NCBI GenBank assembly: GCA_934432675.1
Contig: CAKRYT010000008.1
Location: 1 to 60,475 of the forward strand
Direction of reading: 5' to 3'
DNA: 60,475 nt
Source of the DNA: an uncultured Eubacteriales bacterium
GTDB lineage: Bacteria; Bacillota; Clostridia; Oscillospirales; CAG-272
Position numbers and translations under genes: made by a program. Under the pieces are notes generated by a model. That model was not told the origin of the DNA, ran no database searches, and saw nothing but the letters and a program-made list of their open reading frames with translations. Numbering within the stretch: the first letter of the stretch is position 1; each line of letters opens with the position of its first letter. This document shows, piece by piece, positions 17,617 through 26,140 of the stretch.

Positions 17617-18339
17617 TCAGATGGGGGTCTCGCCGTTATACCTGGTGGGGAGATTTTCGGCGTAGAGGTGGGAGTCGTTTGAGAGTTGGAGCATCTCGGG
17701 GATGATCCCGGTGCCCGCGGCGTTGTTTGCAAAGCGGATGACGGTCATGGAACTGTGTGCAAGCCCCATGCGGGTGCTGAACAGCGGATAGGGGATGCCG
17801 AGGACGGAAGAGAGGAACGCCATGCCAAACCCTTCGTGCGCGAAGAGCGCGATGCGCTTTTCGTTCGGCGCGACGGCATCGTAGGTGCGGGAGAGGGGGT
17901 CGAAACGGTACCCGAGACTTTCGAGAAACGCATAGGCGTTCTCCCGGATGCGTGCCGTCCCGTCCCCGCACGAGCGGGCGCGGAAATAGTCATGTCGGTG
18001 CCAGTCGTCGCCGAGGGAGGCGACCTCCGGGGACGTCAGCATCCTGCGCGCCTCGGCATCCTGGTAGACCCAGTGGCGGTGTCCGTCCGCGTCCGCGACG
18101 GTAAATTCACCCCAGGCAAGGTCCTCGTTGCACCAGTCGAGTACGGTCGCGGGGAGGTGCAGCAGTTCCTCCGTCGGCTCCGCGGTCCGGCGCGCCCGGC
18201 GGGAGGGGGACACGTAGATTTCGTCCAGCCCGTAGCGGGCGAGTCGCCGCGCGAGTGCCTCCGCCTGACGCTCGCCGAGCGGGGTCAGTTGATTGGGGTC
18301 GTAGATCGGCTCTCCGTGGCGTATGTAAAACAGCAGCAT
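17617..18339 (-). CDS. Histidine phosphatase family protein
   Basis: A 240-residue member of the phosphoglycerate-mutase-like superfamily. The catalytic RHG is at residues 7-9 (YIRHGEP), with the SPSRRARRTAEP segment near 45-55 supplying the phosphate-binding arginine, a glutamate in the middle (CNEDLAWGEF) and the second catalytic histidine in LFAHEGFG near 170. Full length, cytosolic, no signal peptide. Start ATG follows AAAGGA. It precedes the tRNA-Ile2 on the same strand by about 130 bp. The substrate cannot be told from sequence; members act on small phosphate esters. Confidence 0.88.
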   Translation of the reverse strand: MLLFYIRHGEPIYDPNQLTPLGERQAEALARRLARYGLDEIYVSPSRRARRTAEPTEELLHLPATVLDWCNEDLAWGEFTVADADGHRHWVYQDAEARRMLTSPEVASLGDDWHRHDYFRARSCGDGTARIRENAYAFLESLGYRFDPLSRTYDAVAPNEKRIALFAHEGFGMAFLSSVLGIPYPLFSTRMGLAHSSMTVIRFANNAAGTGIIPEMLQLSNDSHLYAENLPTRYNGETPI

Positions 18340-18666
18340 AACAGGTCCTTTCGTAACGATGGCTTTGCGACGGGCGAGGGGGGGATGACGAACACGAGGG
18401 TAACGGTGCCCGGGGCGGTAATGCGAGGGGGCAAGCGCATGGAGAACGGCAAAGAAAACAACGGGGAGTTGCCAGAAAAACCGGGCACCGCGCGGTTGAT
18501 ATCCGTCCGTGTGCGTACCGGTGCGCAGGGCGCAGTGAGCCGGGACGGGAGGAGCCGCCCGGGATTTTCTTTTACCCCGATTCCGGGCTACGCTTTCCCC
18601 TTGATTTTAGCACAAAAATGCCCGCCGCGCAAGACGCGGCGGGCTCTTTCACCGTTTTCGGGAGGG
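18340..18666. other. Intergenic segment with hairpin
   Basis: No gene. A strong stem GCCCGCCGCG/CGCGGCGGGC at 18620-18644 has T-rich sequence on both sides and can end transcription either way. A dispersed repeat copy lies at 18475. Confidence 0.5.
18475..18489 (+). repeat. Dispersed repeat GAAAAACCGGGCACC, copy 1
   Basis: One of four near-identical copies in this window (others at 23941, 48240, 49849). Followed by GCGCGGTTGATATCCG, which resembles the flanks of copies 2 and 3. Confidence 0.6.
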
Positions 18667-19023
18667 ACTCATCATGCGGTAGATGTATTTTATGTAGGCA
18701 ATCAGGGAGAATTTGATGAAATTGTTTCGATCGTATTGAGAGAATGACAGACAATATATCCGATTGCTTACGCTGTGGTGCCGGCATATTTTCCGGTCGG
18801 GAGGGGCGGTAACGGCACGCCGGATTGCTCCGATACGATTTACCCGGAGGGGCCGGAAACCGTGCCAAAACGTTTCGCCATTTGCTATCGGAATCGTTGG
18901 ATGCTCGAACGAGCGGACTACGTTGTTACCTATGTGACGCACAGATGAGGATCCGGTGCTGCACGGTATCAGTCACTTGCCGAGCGGCGCGGAAAGAAAG
19001 TGATTCCTCTTGGCGGTGCATAA
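18667..19023 (+). pseudogene. Decayed SLOG-family (DUF1273-like) protein gene
   Basis: Two reading frames together give a recognisable small SLOG-fold protein. The first (18667-18747) reads HHAVDVFYVGNQGEFDEIV and stops at TGA 18745. One frame over, from about 18753, come YPIAYAVVPAYFP, then DTIYPEGPETVPKRFAI, RNRWMLERADYVVTYVTHR, a TGA at 18946 where TGG is expected, and AERRGKKVIPLGG to a TAA at 19021. So there is one frameshift, one nonsense change and a missing N-terminus of about 30 residues. Intact relatives are common in Clostridia; SLOG domains are thought to bind nucleotide-like ligands. No function is likely to remain. Confidence 0.8.
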
Positions 19024-19050
19024 GGGACGGCACTCGCGTCTTTCCGCAAG

Positions 19051-19078
19051 AAAAACCCCGCGCCGAAAAGGCGCGGGG
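19051..19078 (-). terminator. Terminator downstream of ppdK
   Basis: Minus strand: CCCCGCGCC/GGCGCGGGG stem followed by TTTTT, 127 bp after the ppdK stop. Confidence 0.75.
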
Positions 19079-19204
19079 TCGTTTATTTGAGGTTTTGCTT
19101 GGTGCCGGGGTTTTCACCCACGGCTTTTACGTTTCGCCGGGGATTTCGCCCCGGGCGGTGCTCCCGCTTGCGCGGGGGCGGTTTTTGCCCGCGGAGCGGC
19201 GAAA

Positions 19205-21841
19205 TTACTTCGCCTGTTTCTCCTTGATGGCTGCCTGCGCGGCTGCCAGACGTGCGATCGGCACGCGGAACGGCGAGCAGGAAACGTAGGTCAGACCGAT
19301 CTTGTGGCAGAACTCGACGGAGGACGGGTCGCCGCCGTGCTCACCGCAGATACCGGTGTGCATATTCGGGCGGACGGACTTACCGAGGTCGACAGCCATC
19401 TTCATCAGTTTACCGACACCGACCTGGTCGAGTTTCGCGAACGGGTCGTTCTCGTAGATCTTGGTGTCGTAGTAGGACGGCAGGAACTTGCCGGCGTCGT
19501 CACGGGAGAAGCCGAAGGTCATCTGGGTCAGGTCGTTCGTACCGAAGCAGAAGAACTCAGCCTCTTTCGCGATCTCGTCCGCAGTCAGGGCGGCACGCGG
19601 GATCTCGATCATGGTACCGACTTCGTAGTGGAGGTCGATGCCTGCCTTCTTGATCTCGGCGTCGGCGGTCTTCACCACGACGTCTTTCACGTATTTGAGC
19701 TCCTTGACCTCGCCGACCAGCGGGATCATGATCTCGGGGACGATCTTCCAGGTCGGGTGCTTCTTCTGCACTTCGATCGCGGCACGGATGACAGCGGTGG
19801 TCTGCATCACGGCGATCTCGGGGTAGGTGACCGTCAGACGGCAGCCGCGGTGACCCATCATCGGGTTGGCCTCGTGCAGGCCCTGGATGATGCCCTTGAC
19901 TTCCTCAACGGTCTTGCCCTGTGCCTTCGCGAGGGCCTCGATTTCGCTCTCCTCGGTGGGAACGAACTCGTGGAGCGGAGGATCCAGGAAACGGATGGTG
20001 ACGGGCTCGCCTTCCATTGCCTCGTAGAGAGCCTCGAAGTCTGCCTGCTGCATGGGCATGATCTTCGCGAGAGCCGCCTCACGGGCAGCCACGGTGTCGG
20101 CGCAGATCATCTCACGGAATGCGGCGATACGCGCCGGATCGAAGAACATATGCTCGGTGCGGCAGAGGCCGATACCCTCGGCACCCAGTTCACGCGCCTT
20201 CTTGGCATCGCGCGGGGTGTCGGCGTTGGTACGGACTTGCAGGCGGCGGAACTCGTCTGCCCACTTCATGATTCTGCCGAAGTAACCGCTGATCTCGGCA
20301 TCGACCGTCGGGATGATGCCGTCGTAGATGTTACCGGTGGAGCCGTCGATGGAGATATAGTCGCCCTCGTGGTAGGTCTTGCCGGCAAGGGTGAACTTCT
20401 TGTTCTCTTCGTCCATGACGATGTCACCGCAACCGGAGACGCAGCAGGTGCCCATGCCGCGCGCGACGACTGCCGCGTGGGAGGTCATACCGCCGCGGAC
20501 GGTCAGGATGCCCTGAGAAGCCTTCATACCCGTGATATCCTCGGGAGAGGTTTCGAGACGGACGAGGACCACTTTCTTGCCCTGTGCCTTCCATGCTTCC
20601 GCATCGTCGGCGGAGAACACGATCTGGCCGCAGGCAGCCCCGGGCGATGCGCCGAGGCCCTTACCGATCGGCGTAGCCGCCTTCAAGGCCTTTGCATCGA
20701 ACTGCGGGTGCAGGAGGGTATCGAGGTTACGCGGGTCGATCATGAGGACAGCCTCTTCCGGCGTCTTCATGCCCTCGTCAACGAGGTCGCAGGCAATCTT
20801 CAAAGCGGCCTGTGCGGTGCGCTTACCGTTACGGGTCTGGAGCATGAAGAGTTTGCCGTGTTCCACGGTGAACTCCATGTCCTGCATATCGTGGTAGTGG
20901 TTTTCGAGAATGGAGCAGACCTCGGTGAACTGCTTGAAAGCATCCGGGAAGAGTTCTGCCATCTTCTCGATTTTGAGAGGCGTGCGGACACCGGCAACGA
21001 CGTCCTCGCCCTGTGCGTTCGGGAGGAACTCACCCATGAGTTTCTTCTCACCGGTCGCAGGGTCACGCGTGAAGGCAACACCGGTGCCGCAATCGTCACC
21101 CATGTTACCGAATGCCATCATCTGCACGTTGACGGCAGTACCCCAGGAGTAGGGGATATCGTTATCGCGGCGATACACGTTCGCACGCGGGTTGTCCCAG
21201 GAACGGAACACGGCCTTGATGGCACCGATGAGCTGCTCCTTCGGGTCGGAGGGGAAGTCCGCACCGATCTTGGACTTGTACTCTGCCTTGAACTGGTTGG
21301 CGAGCGTTTTCAGATCGTCCGCGGTCAGTTCCACGTCGTAGTGCACGCCCTTCTCGGCCTTCATCTTGTCGATGAGCTGCTCGAAATACTTTTTGCCGAC
21401 CTCCATAACGACGTCGGAGTACATCTGGATAAATCTTCTGTAACAGTCCCAGGCCCATCTCGGGTTCTTCGACTGCTCGGCGATGACCTCAACGACTTCT
21501 TCGTTAAGACCGAGGTTCAAAATGGTGTCCATCATGCCGGGCATGGATGCACGCGCGCCGGAACGGACGGAAACGAGCAGGGGGTTCTTCTTATCGCCGA
21601 ACTTCTTGCCGGTGATCTCCTCCATCTTGCCGATGTAGGTCATGATCTCCGCCATGATCTCGTCGTTGATCTTGCGACCGTCTTCGTAATACTGGGTGCA
21701 CGCCTCCGTGCTGATGGTGAAGCCCTGGGGTACGGGGAGACCGATGTGGGTCATCTCTGCCAGGTTTGCGCCCTTACCGCCGAGCAGCTCGCGCATGTTC
21801 GCGTTGCCTTCGGTAAACAGGTAGCAATACTTTTTTGCCAT
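19205..21841 (-). CDS. ppdK: Pyruvate, phosphate dikinase
   Basis: Interconverts phosphoenolpyruvate, AMP and PPi with pyruvate, ATP and Pi; in anaerobes it commonly serves PPi-linked glycolysis. The 878 residues are the normal family length. The N-terminal ATP-grasp part (LLGGKGANLAEMTHIGLPVP, RSGARASMPGMMDT) is followed by the swivelling domain with the phospho-accepting histidine in GGMTSHAAVVARGMG (about residue 455) and the TIM-barrel PEP domain with catalytic cysteine in GICGEHGG (about 832). Start ATG lies behind GGAGG. It is monocistronic with its own promoter and terminator. No key residue is missing. Confidence 0.97.
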   Translation of the reverse strand: MAKKYCYLFTEGNANMRELLGGKGANLAEMTHIGLPVPQGFTISTEACTQYYEDGRKINDEIMAEIMTYIGKMEEITGKKFGDKKNPLLVSVRSGARASMPGMMDTILNLGLNEEVVEVIAEQSKNPRWAWDCYRRFIQMYSDVVMEVGKKYFEQLIDKMKAEKGVHYDVELTADDLKTLANQFKAEYKSKIGADFPSDPKEQLIGAIKAVFRSWDNPRANVYRRDNDIPYSWGTAVNVQMMAFGNMGDDCGTGVAFTRDPATGEKKLMGEFLPNAQGEDVVAGVRTPLKIEKMAELFPDAFKQFTEVCSILENHYHDMQDMEFTVEHGKLFMLQTRNGKRTAQAALKIACDLVDEGMKTPEEAVLMIDPRNLDTLLHPQFDAKALKAATPIGKGLGASPGAACGQIVFSADDAEAWKAQGKKVVLVRLETSPEDITGMKASQGILTVRGGMTSHAAVVARGMGTCCVSGCGDIVMDEENKKFTLAGKTYHEGDYISIDGSTGNIYDGIIPTVDAEISGYFGRIMKWADEFRRLQVRTNADTPRDAKKARELGAEGIGLCRTEHMFFDPARIAAFREMICADTVAAREAALAKIMPMQQADFEALYEAMEGEPVTIRFLDPPLHEFVPTEESEIEALAKAQGKTVEEVKGIIQGLHEANPMMGHRGCRLTVTYPEIAVMQTTAVIRAAIEVQKKHPTWKIVPEIMIPLVGEVKELKYVKDVVVKTADAEIKKAGIDLHYEVGTMIEIPRAALTADEIAKEAEFFCFGTNDLTQMTFGFSRDDAGKFLPSYYDTKIYENDPFAKLDQVGVGKLMKMAVDLGKSVRPNMHTGICGEHGGDPSSVEFCHKIGLTYVSCSPFRVPIARLAAAQAAIKEKQAK

Positions 21842-21978
21842 TCTTGTTTTCCTCCAAAAATATTTGTATGTTTGCTAACGGGTCGTGGGCGGCTTGTCCG
21901 GCGCGAAACGCCGAAAAGCCCGAAAACAAAGCCGTAAGGCGGTCTGCGCCCGACGACTTCCTTTCATTTGCCACCGAT

Positions 21979-22007
21979 ATTCTAACACAAATGCGCCTTT
22001 TTTGAAA
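21979..22007 (-). promoter_or_regulatory. Probable ppdK promoter
   Basis: Minus strand TTTCAA - 17 bp - TAGAAT, leaving a leader of about 130 bases. Confidence 0.5.
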
Positions 22008-22317
22008 GTTTTTTTATACACGCGCACAATAGTTTACAGTTTGTTCATAAATTTTTGAGAGAACGGGTGCGGGCGGGGGAGAAACGGGGTCCGGCGAAGG
22101 GGGACAAGCGGGGAGTGCGCGGCGGACAAAGAGGGTCGGAGGGAGAGGACGGTCGGGGGCGGGGAGCGGAGGCGGGAGAGGGTCGGCGACAGACGGGGAG
22201 GGGAGAAGGTCCGCGCGCAGGCGACCGGGGAGGGGGCGATCTTCCGTCGGCAAAAACGCAGGATTTTGCGTCTGCGGGGTTGTATTTTCGCTCCGTGTGT
22301 GGTAGGATAAAGCAGAT
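22008..22317. other. GC-rich purine-biased spacer
   Basis: About 300 bp of G-rich plus strand (many GGGGGA/GGAG words) without a credible gene; possible frames are Arg/Pro/Gly low-complexity on either strand. Confidence 0.5.
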
Positions 22318-22394
22318 GTTTCCGTAGCTCAGCAGGATAGAGCGTCCGCCTCCTAAGCGGAAGGTCAGCGGTTCGAATCCGCTCGGGAACGCCA
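22318..22394 (+). tRNA. tRNA-Arg (CCT)
   Basis: 77 bases with encoded CCA; acceptor GTTTCCG/CGGGAAC with one wobble, anticodon arm TCCGC-CTCCTAA-GCGGA, T-loop GGTTCGAATCC. Confidence 0.92.
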
Positions 22395-22398
22395 GAGG

Positions 22399-22447
22399 GA
22401 CACACGCAAAAGGAGCGTATAAAACTCCGCTGCGTGTGTCTTTTTTA
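22399..22447 (+). terminator. Terminator of tRNA-Arg
   Basis: GACACACGCA/TGCGTGTGTC stem with an inner GGAG/CTCC pair and six T. Confidence 0.85.
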
Positions 22448-22501
22448 TGCAAAACAGGGGCAAATTGCCGTTCCGCGGCGGTTTATCGTATCCGGTAACA
22501 T

Positions 22502-23044
22502 TTATTTATCTTTATCGGCTGTTTCATCGTCGGGATTCCGGTAGGCGTGTTTTTCCACATACGCTATCATGCGGTTATACAAAACGGCATAGAACAGTGC
22601 GGCAAGTAAACCGCCAAGCGCACCCAAAACCGGAAATGTGTCGTTACCTTGTGTGTTTAACTTCAACAATACCATAACACCGATCCACACAAGGACGCAC
22701 AAAGCAATCGTTACAATATGCCCGCGCAACCACTTTTTCTTGAAAAATGAGATTTTTTCTTTTAATGTAAAAGTGCTGCTCGCAAGCGCGGTAACGAGAT
22801 TATCGTCGGCGGCTTTCTTAAATTCCTCCGTCCCAAGCCGTTCTCCGGATATAATTTCGTTTATGCTTACGCTGAATTCTTTCGAGAGAAGCGACAGCAT
22901 TTCAATGTTGGGCATATAGTTGCCGTTTTCCCAACGCGAAACGGTTTTGTTCGTCACGCCGAGTTTCTCTCCGAGCTGCTCCTGCGTCATACCGTTTTCT
23001 TTCCGCAAAGCGGAGATAAATTTTCCTATTTTTACTTGATTCAT
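22502..23044 (-). CDS. XRE-family regulator with C-terminal membrane segments
   Basis: A 180-residue protein with an N-terminal XRE helix-turn-helix (residues about 6-62: FISALRKENGMTQEQLGEKLGV, KTVSRWENGNYMPNIEML) followed by a linker and two hydrophobic segments (about 115-135 and 143-163). Start at ATG 23044, chosen for GAGGTGA just upstream; an in-frame ATG further upstream at 23122 would add a tail without homology. Membrane-tethered XRE proteins of this layout are common in Firmicutes and usually have unknown signals. It stands alone, between tRNA-Arg and the ferredoxin gene; an extended -10 box is directly upstream. Confidence 0.85.
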   Translation of the reverse strand: MNQVKIGKFISALRKENGMTQEQLGEKLGVTNKTVSRWENGNYMPNIEMLSLLSKEFSVSINEIISGERLGTEEFKKAADDNLVTALASSTFTLKEKISFFKKKWLRGHIVTIALCVLVWIGVMVLLKLNTQGNDTFPVLGALGGLLAALFYAVLYNRMIAYVEKHAYRNPDDETADKDK

Positions 23045-23063
23045 TTTAATCACCTCGAGAAAG

Positions 23064-23069
23064 ATTATA
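23064..23069 (-). promoter_or_regulatory. Extended -10 box of the XRE gene
   Basis: TGCTATAAT on the minus strand, 20 bp before the start codon; no good -35 at normal distance, consistent with an extended -10 promoter. Confidence 0.5.
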
Positions 23070-23400
23070 GCACATTTTTTCGTAAAATGCTTCCCCATAA
23101 ATGGCGAATACATTACCCGCATACGGCGAAATACCTTTTTGCATGGTCATTAACCGAAGCTCTCCGCCGCCCGTACCGATGTTTTTATATGTTCGGGGTT
23201 AAAATCCCTGCGGACGTCTGCCCCCCTTTTCGGCTTAAAATGCACTCCTTTTTGTTCGTCATGGACAAGGAGCCGCCCCGACGGGAGTCGCTTTCGGGCG
23301 GGCTTTCGTGTGCGGCGATGCGTTGCCCGGCGGCGGTCTGCCGCGGGGGCGGCGGTGCGGCTTGCGGACCCGGGCGAGGGAAAAGCGGGGACAAACAAAT
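23070..23400. other. Intergenic segment
   Basis: I see no gene; short frames on both strands lack ribosome sites. Confidence 0.45.
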
Positions 23401-23441
23401 ACCGGGAGGAGCCTGAAAAATAGGCTCCTCCCGGTGCTTTT
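23401..23441. terminator. Terminator of the family ACCGGGAGGAGCC
   Basis: Perfect 13-bp stem ACCGGGAGGAGCC/GGCTCCTCCCGGT, nine-base loop, T-run on the plus strand and T-rich sequence on the minus. It serves the ferredoxin gene on the minus strand. Nearly the same stem occurs at 53882. Confidence 0.75.
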
Positions 23442-23564
23442 TGGTTTGCGGTCTTCCGGTTTGCGGTGCAGGCCGAAAGACCGGCGCAGACCGGGGCAGG
23501 ACCGGGCAGGCCAGGGTGCGTGTCGCGCGGCGGGAGGTCTATGTGCGGGGACGGCGGCGTCGCG

Positions 23565-24395
23565 TCAGTCGATGAGGTGTCCGTCCACCGAGACGGTGAC
23601 GACCTGCCACGGGATGAACTTGCCGCTCGCGCGGAGCGCGGCTTTTGCCGCCGCTTCCAGCCCGCCGCAGCAGGGGACCTCCATACGGATGACGGTCAGG
23701 CTCGCAACGTCGTTATCCCGGAGGATCTCCGTCAGTTTTTCGGTGTAGTCCACGGCGTCGAGTTTCGGGCAGCCGATGAGCGTGATCTTACCGCGCATGA
23801 AATCCTCGTGCATCCGTGCATAGGCGTATGCCGTGCAGTCGGCGGCGATGAGCAACTTCGCGCCCGCAAAGTAGGGGGCGTTCGTCGGCACGAGTTTGAT
23901 CTGGCAGGGCCACTGACCGAGCCGGGACGGCGAGACGCCCGAAAAACCGGGCACCGCCGTGTTATCCGCCGTATTTGCCGCGTCTTCCGTGCCGCCGCCG
24001 AGGCGGCGCATCCGCTGACCGGGGCATCCCCCGTGCCGGGTGGGGACGGTCGTTCCGGCCGGGGCGGTCGCCCGGGCACTCCCGCCCGCGGTCACACCGG
24101 GGGTATGCGTGCTGCCCTCCGTCGCTCTGCTTTCGCCCGCGGCAACCGCGGCCGCCGTCCGTGCCTGTGCCGCCCGGACCGCCGCCTCGTCGTACGCCGC
24201 CGCCTCCCGCACCGTGAAGGTGATGGCACCCGTCGGGCAGGCGGGCAGGCAATCGCCGAAACCGTCGCAGTAGTCGTCGCGGAGCAGGCGCGCCTTGCCG
24301 TTCACCATCCCGATCGCGCCCTCGTGGCACGCATTTGCACACGCCCCGCATCCGTTGCATTTTTCTTCATCTATATGGATGATCTTACGAATCAT
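23565..24395 (-). CDS. Ferredoxin-like two [4Fe-4S] iron-sulfur protein
   Basis: The 276-residue protein begins with two [4Fe-4S] motifs (CNGCGACANACHEGAI and CDGFGDCLPACPTGAI; the second has an atypical C-x4-C spacing). A 75-residue Ala/Thr/Gly-rich linker follows, with a short GGCPGQRMRR signature inside, and then a conserved C-terminal half (SRLGQWPCQIKLVP, LLIAADCTAYAYARMHEDF, LIGCPKLD, RMEVPCCGG). This architecture is widespread in strict anaerobes, where the protein is thought to be an electron-transfer or redox-sensing factor; the true reaction is unknown. The linker contains a copy of the dispersed GAAAAACCGGGCACC repeat. It is divergent from a Crp/Fnr regulator that probably controls it. 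Confidence 0.85.
   Translation of the reverse strand: MIRKIIHIDEEKCNGCGACANACHEGAIGMVNGKARLLRDDYCDGFGDCLPACPTGAITFTVREAAAYDEAAVRAAQARTAAAVAAGESRATEGSTHTPGVTAGGSARATAPAGTTVPTRHGGCPGQRMRRLGGGTEDAANTADNTAVPGFSGVSPSRLGQWPCQIKLVPTNAPYFAGAKLLIAADCTAYAYARMHEDFMRGKITLIGCPKLDAVDYTEKLTEILRDNDVASLTVIRMEVPCCGGLEAAAKAALRASGKFIPWQVVTVSVDGHLID
23941..23955 (+). repeat. Dispersed repeat, copy 2, inside the ferredoxin-like gene
   Basis: GAAAAACCGGGCACC; on the coding strand it encodes part of the linker (AVPGFSGV). Confidence 0.6.
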
Positions 24396-24411
24396 GTTTT
24401 CTCTCCGTTTC

Positions 24412-24440
24412 TTGACTTTGTGTCTCTATCATAGTATCAT
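24412..24440 (+). promoter_or_regulatory. Promoter toward the Crp/Fnr gene with nearby palindrome
   Basis: TTGACT - 17 bp - TATCAT. GGTTGCTATAACC, a short palindrome at about 24456-24468, lies between it and the start codon and may be an operator of the regulator. Confidence 0.5.
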
Positions 24441-24483
24441 GAAAGCGAAAAATCGGTTGCTATAACCACGAAAGAGCGATTTT

Positions 24484-25137
24484 ATGAAGATTTCAGGGCT
24501 TTTTTTGTTGAAGGGGCTGACGGCGGAGGAGATGGCGGGGCTGACTGCCGCCGGGCGGCTGACGGTACGGCGGTACACCCGGGGCGAGGTGATCCTCCGC
24601 GCCGGGACGGTGACGCGTGCGGTGGGGGCGGTGCTCTCGGGTGCCGTACTCATCGAGTCGATCGGGGTCACGGGGGATCGTGCGCTCCTCGGGCGGGTGC
24701 CCGCGGGGCAGATCTTTGCGGAGTCCTACGCCCTCGCGGGTGCCCCGCTCATGGTGGACGCCGTCTGTGCCGCGGATGCGGAGGTGGCGTTCCTGGACAT
24801 TGCGCCGCTCCTCGGCGACGGAGCCCACGAGGGGGCGGACCGGGTAATCGCCGCACGGCTCCTGACGCTCGCGGCGAAGAAAAATCTCGGGCTCTCCGAG
24901 CGTATCTTCTGCACCTCGCCCCGGCGCGTACGCGAGCGCGTCTCCATCTATCTCTCGGGGCAGGCGGCACGCGCCGGGGCGCGGCACTTCCGCATTCCTT
25001 TTGACCGTCGGCAGATGGCAGACTACCTCGGGGTGGAGCGCACCGCCCTCTCGAAAGAACTCTCCCGGATGCGCGCCGACGGGCTCATCGACTATCACAA
25101 AAACGAATTTACCCTGCCGGCGGGCACGGAATTGTAA
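24484..25137 (+). CDS. Crp/Fnr-family transcription regulator
   Basis: A 217-residue regulator with an N-terminal cyclic-nucleotide-binding-like barrel (VRRYTRGEVILRAG, VPAGQIFAESYALAG) and a C-terminal winged helix (IPFDRRQMADYLGVERTALSKELSRM). It has no N-terminal cysteine cluster, so it is not an oxygen-sensing Fnr; the ligand is unknown. It is read away from the ferredoxin-like gene with 88 bp between the starts, the usual arrangement in Clostridia, which suggests it controls that gene and perhaps itself. Start ATG at 24484, with no strong ribosome site, is the only one that keeps the full barrel. Confidence 0.88.
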   Translation: MKISGLFLLKGLTAEEMAGLTAAGRLTVRRYTRGEVILRAGTVTRAVGAVLSGAVLIESIGVTGDRALLGRVPAGQIFAESYALAGAPLMVDAVCAADAEVAFLDIAPLLGDGAHEGADRVIAARLLTLAAKKNLGLSERIFCTSPRRVRERVSIYLSGQAARAGARHFRIPFDRRQMADYLGVERTALSKELSRMRADGLIDYHKNEFTLPAGTEL

Positions 25138-25588
25138 GGACCCGGTCGGGAGAAAAGCGGCAGCCATCGCAAGCCACGGCACGCCGACGAAAAGGCGAGA
25201 AAAGGGCAACGGCGAAAAGGTGCGCGGCGACGAAAATGTGAGAAAAGAGCAACGGCGAAAAGGTGTGTCGTGGGGATGAAAAGCGCGAGAGAAAAACAAC
25301 AAAAAGGCGCAACGCATCGGCAAAAGTGCACGTCGGTGAAAAGATGTGCGGGGGTGAAAAGATATGTGGCGGCAAAAGGGAACGGCGGAGAAAAAGCGCG
25401 GCGCAACGACCGCAGGGTGCGGCACACGCGCGGCGGTGCCGCGGAACGGGGAAGACACCGCCGGGCGGGCAAAGCCGGAAGGGGATCGCCGCAAAAAAAA
25501 TTTCGGCAAAATACGAAAAGAATGAAAGAAACGCATCCCGACGGGTACTTTTCTTATGAGAGGACCCAAACGGGCAGAGGGAGGCAAC
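25138..25588. repeat. Purine-rich spacer with a degenerate tandem repeat
   Basis: Two back-to-back copies of a 43-44 bp unit lie at about 25185-25271 (GACGAAAAGGCGAGAAAAGG / GACGAAAATGTGAGAAAAGA, each continuing with GCAACGGCGAAAAGGTG), followed by degraded GAAAAG-containing units to about 25400. No gene fits. The G/A-rich strand is the non-template strand of the following operon. Confidence 0.6.
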
Positions 25589-26140
25589 ATGGAGGACAGC
25601 GGCATACTCGACCTATATTTTCTGCGTGACGAGCGCGCCATCCGCGAGACGGACGCAAAATACGGGCGTCCGCTCGTCTCGGTGTCACACGGCATCACGG
25701 GCAGCGCAGAGGACGCGGAGGAGTGCCTGAACGACACCTACCTCGCGGCGTGGCGGCAGATCCCGCCCGACCGCCCGGACTATCTGTTTTACTATCTCGC
25801 GCGCATTATCCGCAATCTGTCCTACCACGTGGTACGGGCACGGACGGCGGAGAAGCGCAGCGCGAGCGTCGTCTCGCTCGAAGGGGAACTCTTTGAGATG
25901 CTGCCCGCACGGGAGGTCGAACCTATGGGAGAAGCGGAACTCACAAAGGCAATCGAGCGGTTTCTCATGGGGGAGGTACCGGAGATGCGGTATCTTTTCC
26001 TGCGCCGATATTTCTGGGGCGATCCGATCCCCGCGCTCGCACGGCTCGCGGGTATGAGCGAGAACGCCGTCTCCGTCCGCCTCTCGCGGCTCCGCAAGAA
26101 ACTGAAAAAACACCTGGAAAAGGAGGGGTATCCGGTATGA
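25589..26140 (+). CDS. ECF-type RNA polymerase sigma factor
   Basis: A 183-residue sigma factor with region 2 (residues about 10-80, DAEECLNDTYLAAWRQIPP, FYYLARIIRNLSYHV) and region 4 (about 115-175, PALARLAGMSENAVSVRLSRLRKKLKKHLE). Start ATG 25589 follows GAGGGAGG at 5 bp. The stop overlaps the ATG of the next gene (ATGA), an anti-sigma-like membrane protein, and the serpin gene follows. This makes a self-contained regulon: the sigma factor is presumably held at the membrane and released by an outside signal. No ECF-type promoter could be named. Confidence 0.88.
   Translation: MEDSGILDLYFLRDERAIRETDAKYGRPLVSVSHGITGSAEDAEECLNDTYLAAWRQIPPDRPDYLFYYLARIIRNLSYHVVRARTAEKRSASVVSLEGELFEMLPAREVEPMGEAELTKAIERFLMGEVPEMRYLFLRRYFWGDPIPALARLAGMSENAVSVRLSRLRKKLKKHLEKEGYPV

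Noticed and set aside
19304..21937. 877-codon frame opposite ppdK
   Set aside because: Exact antisense of a full-length conserved enzyme in GC-rich DNA.
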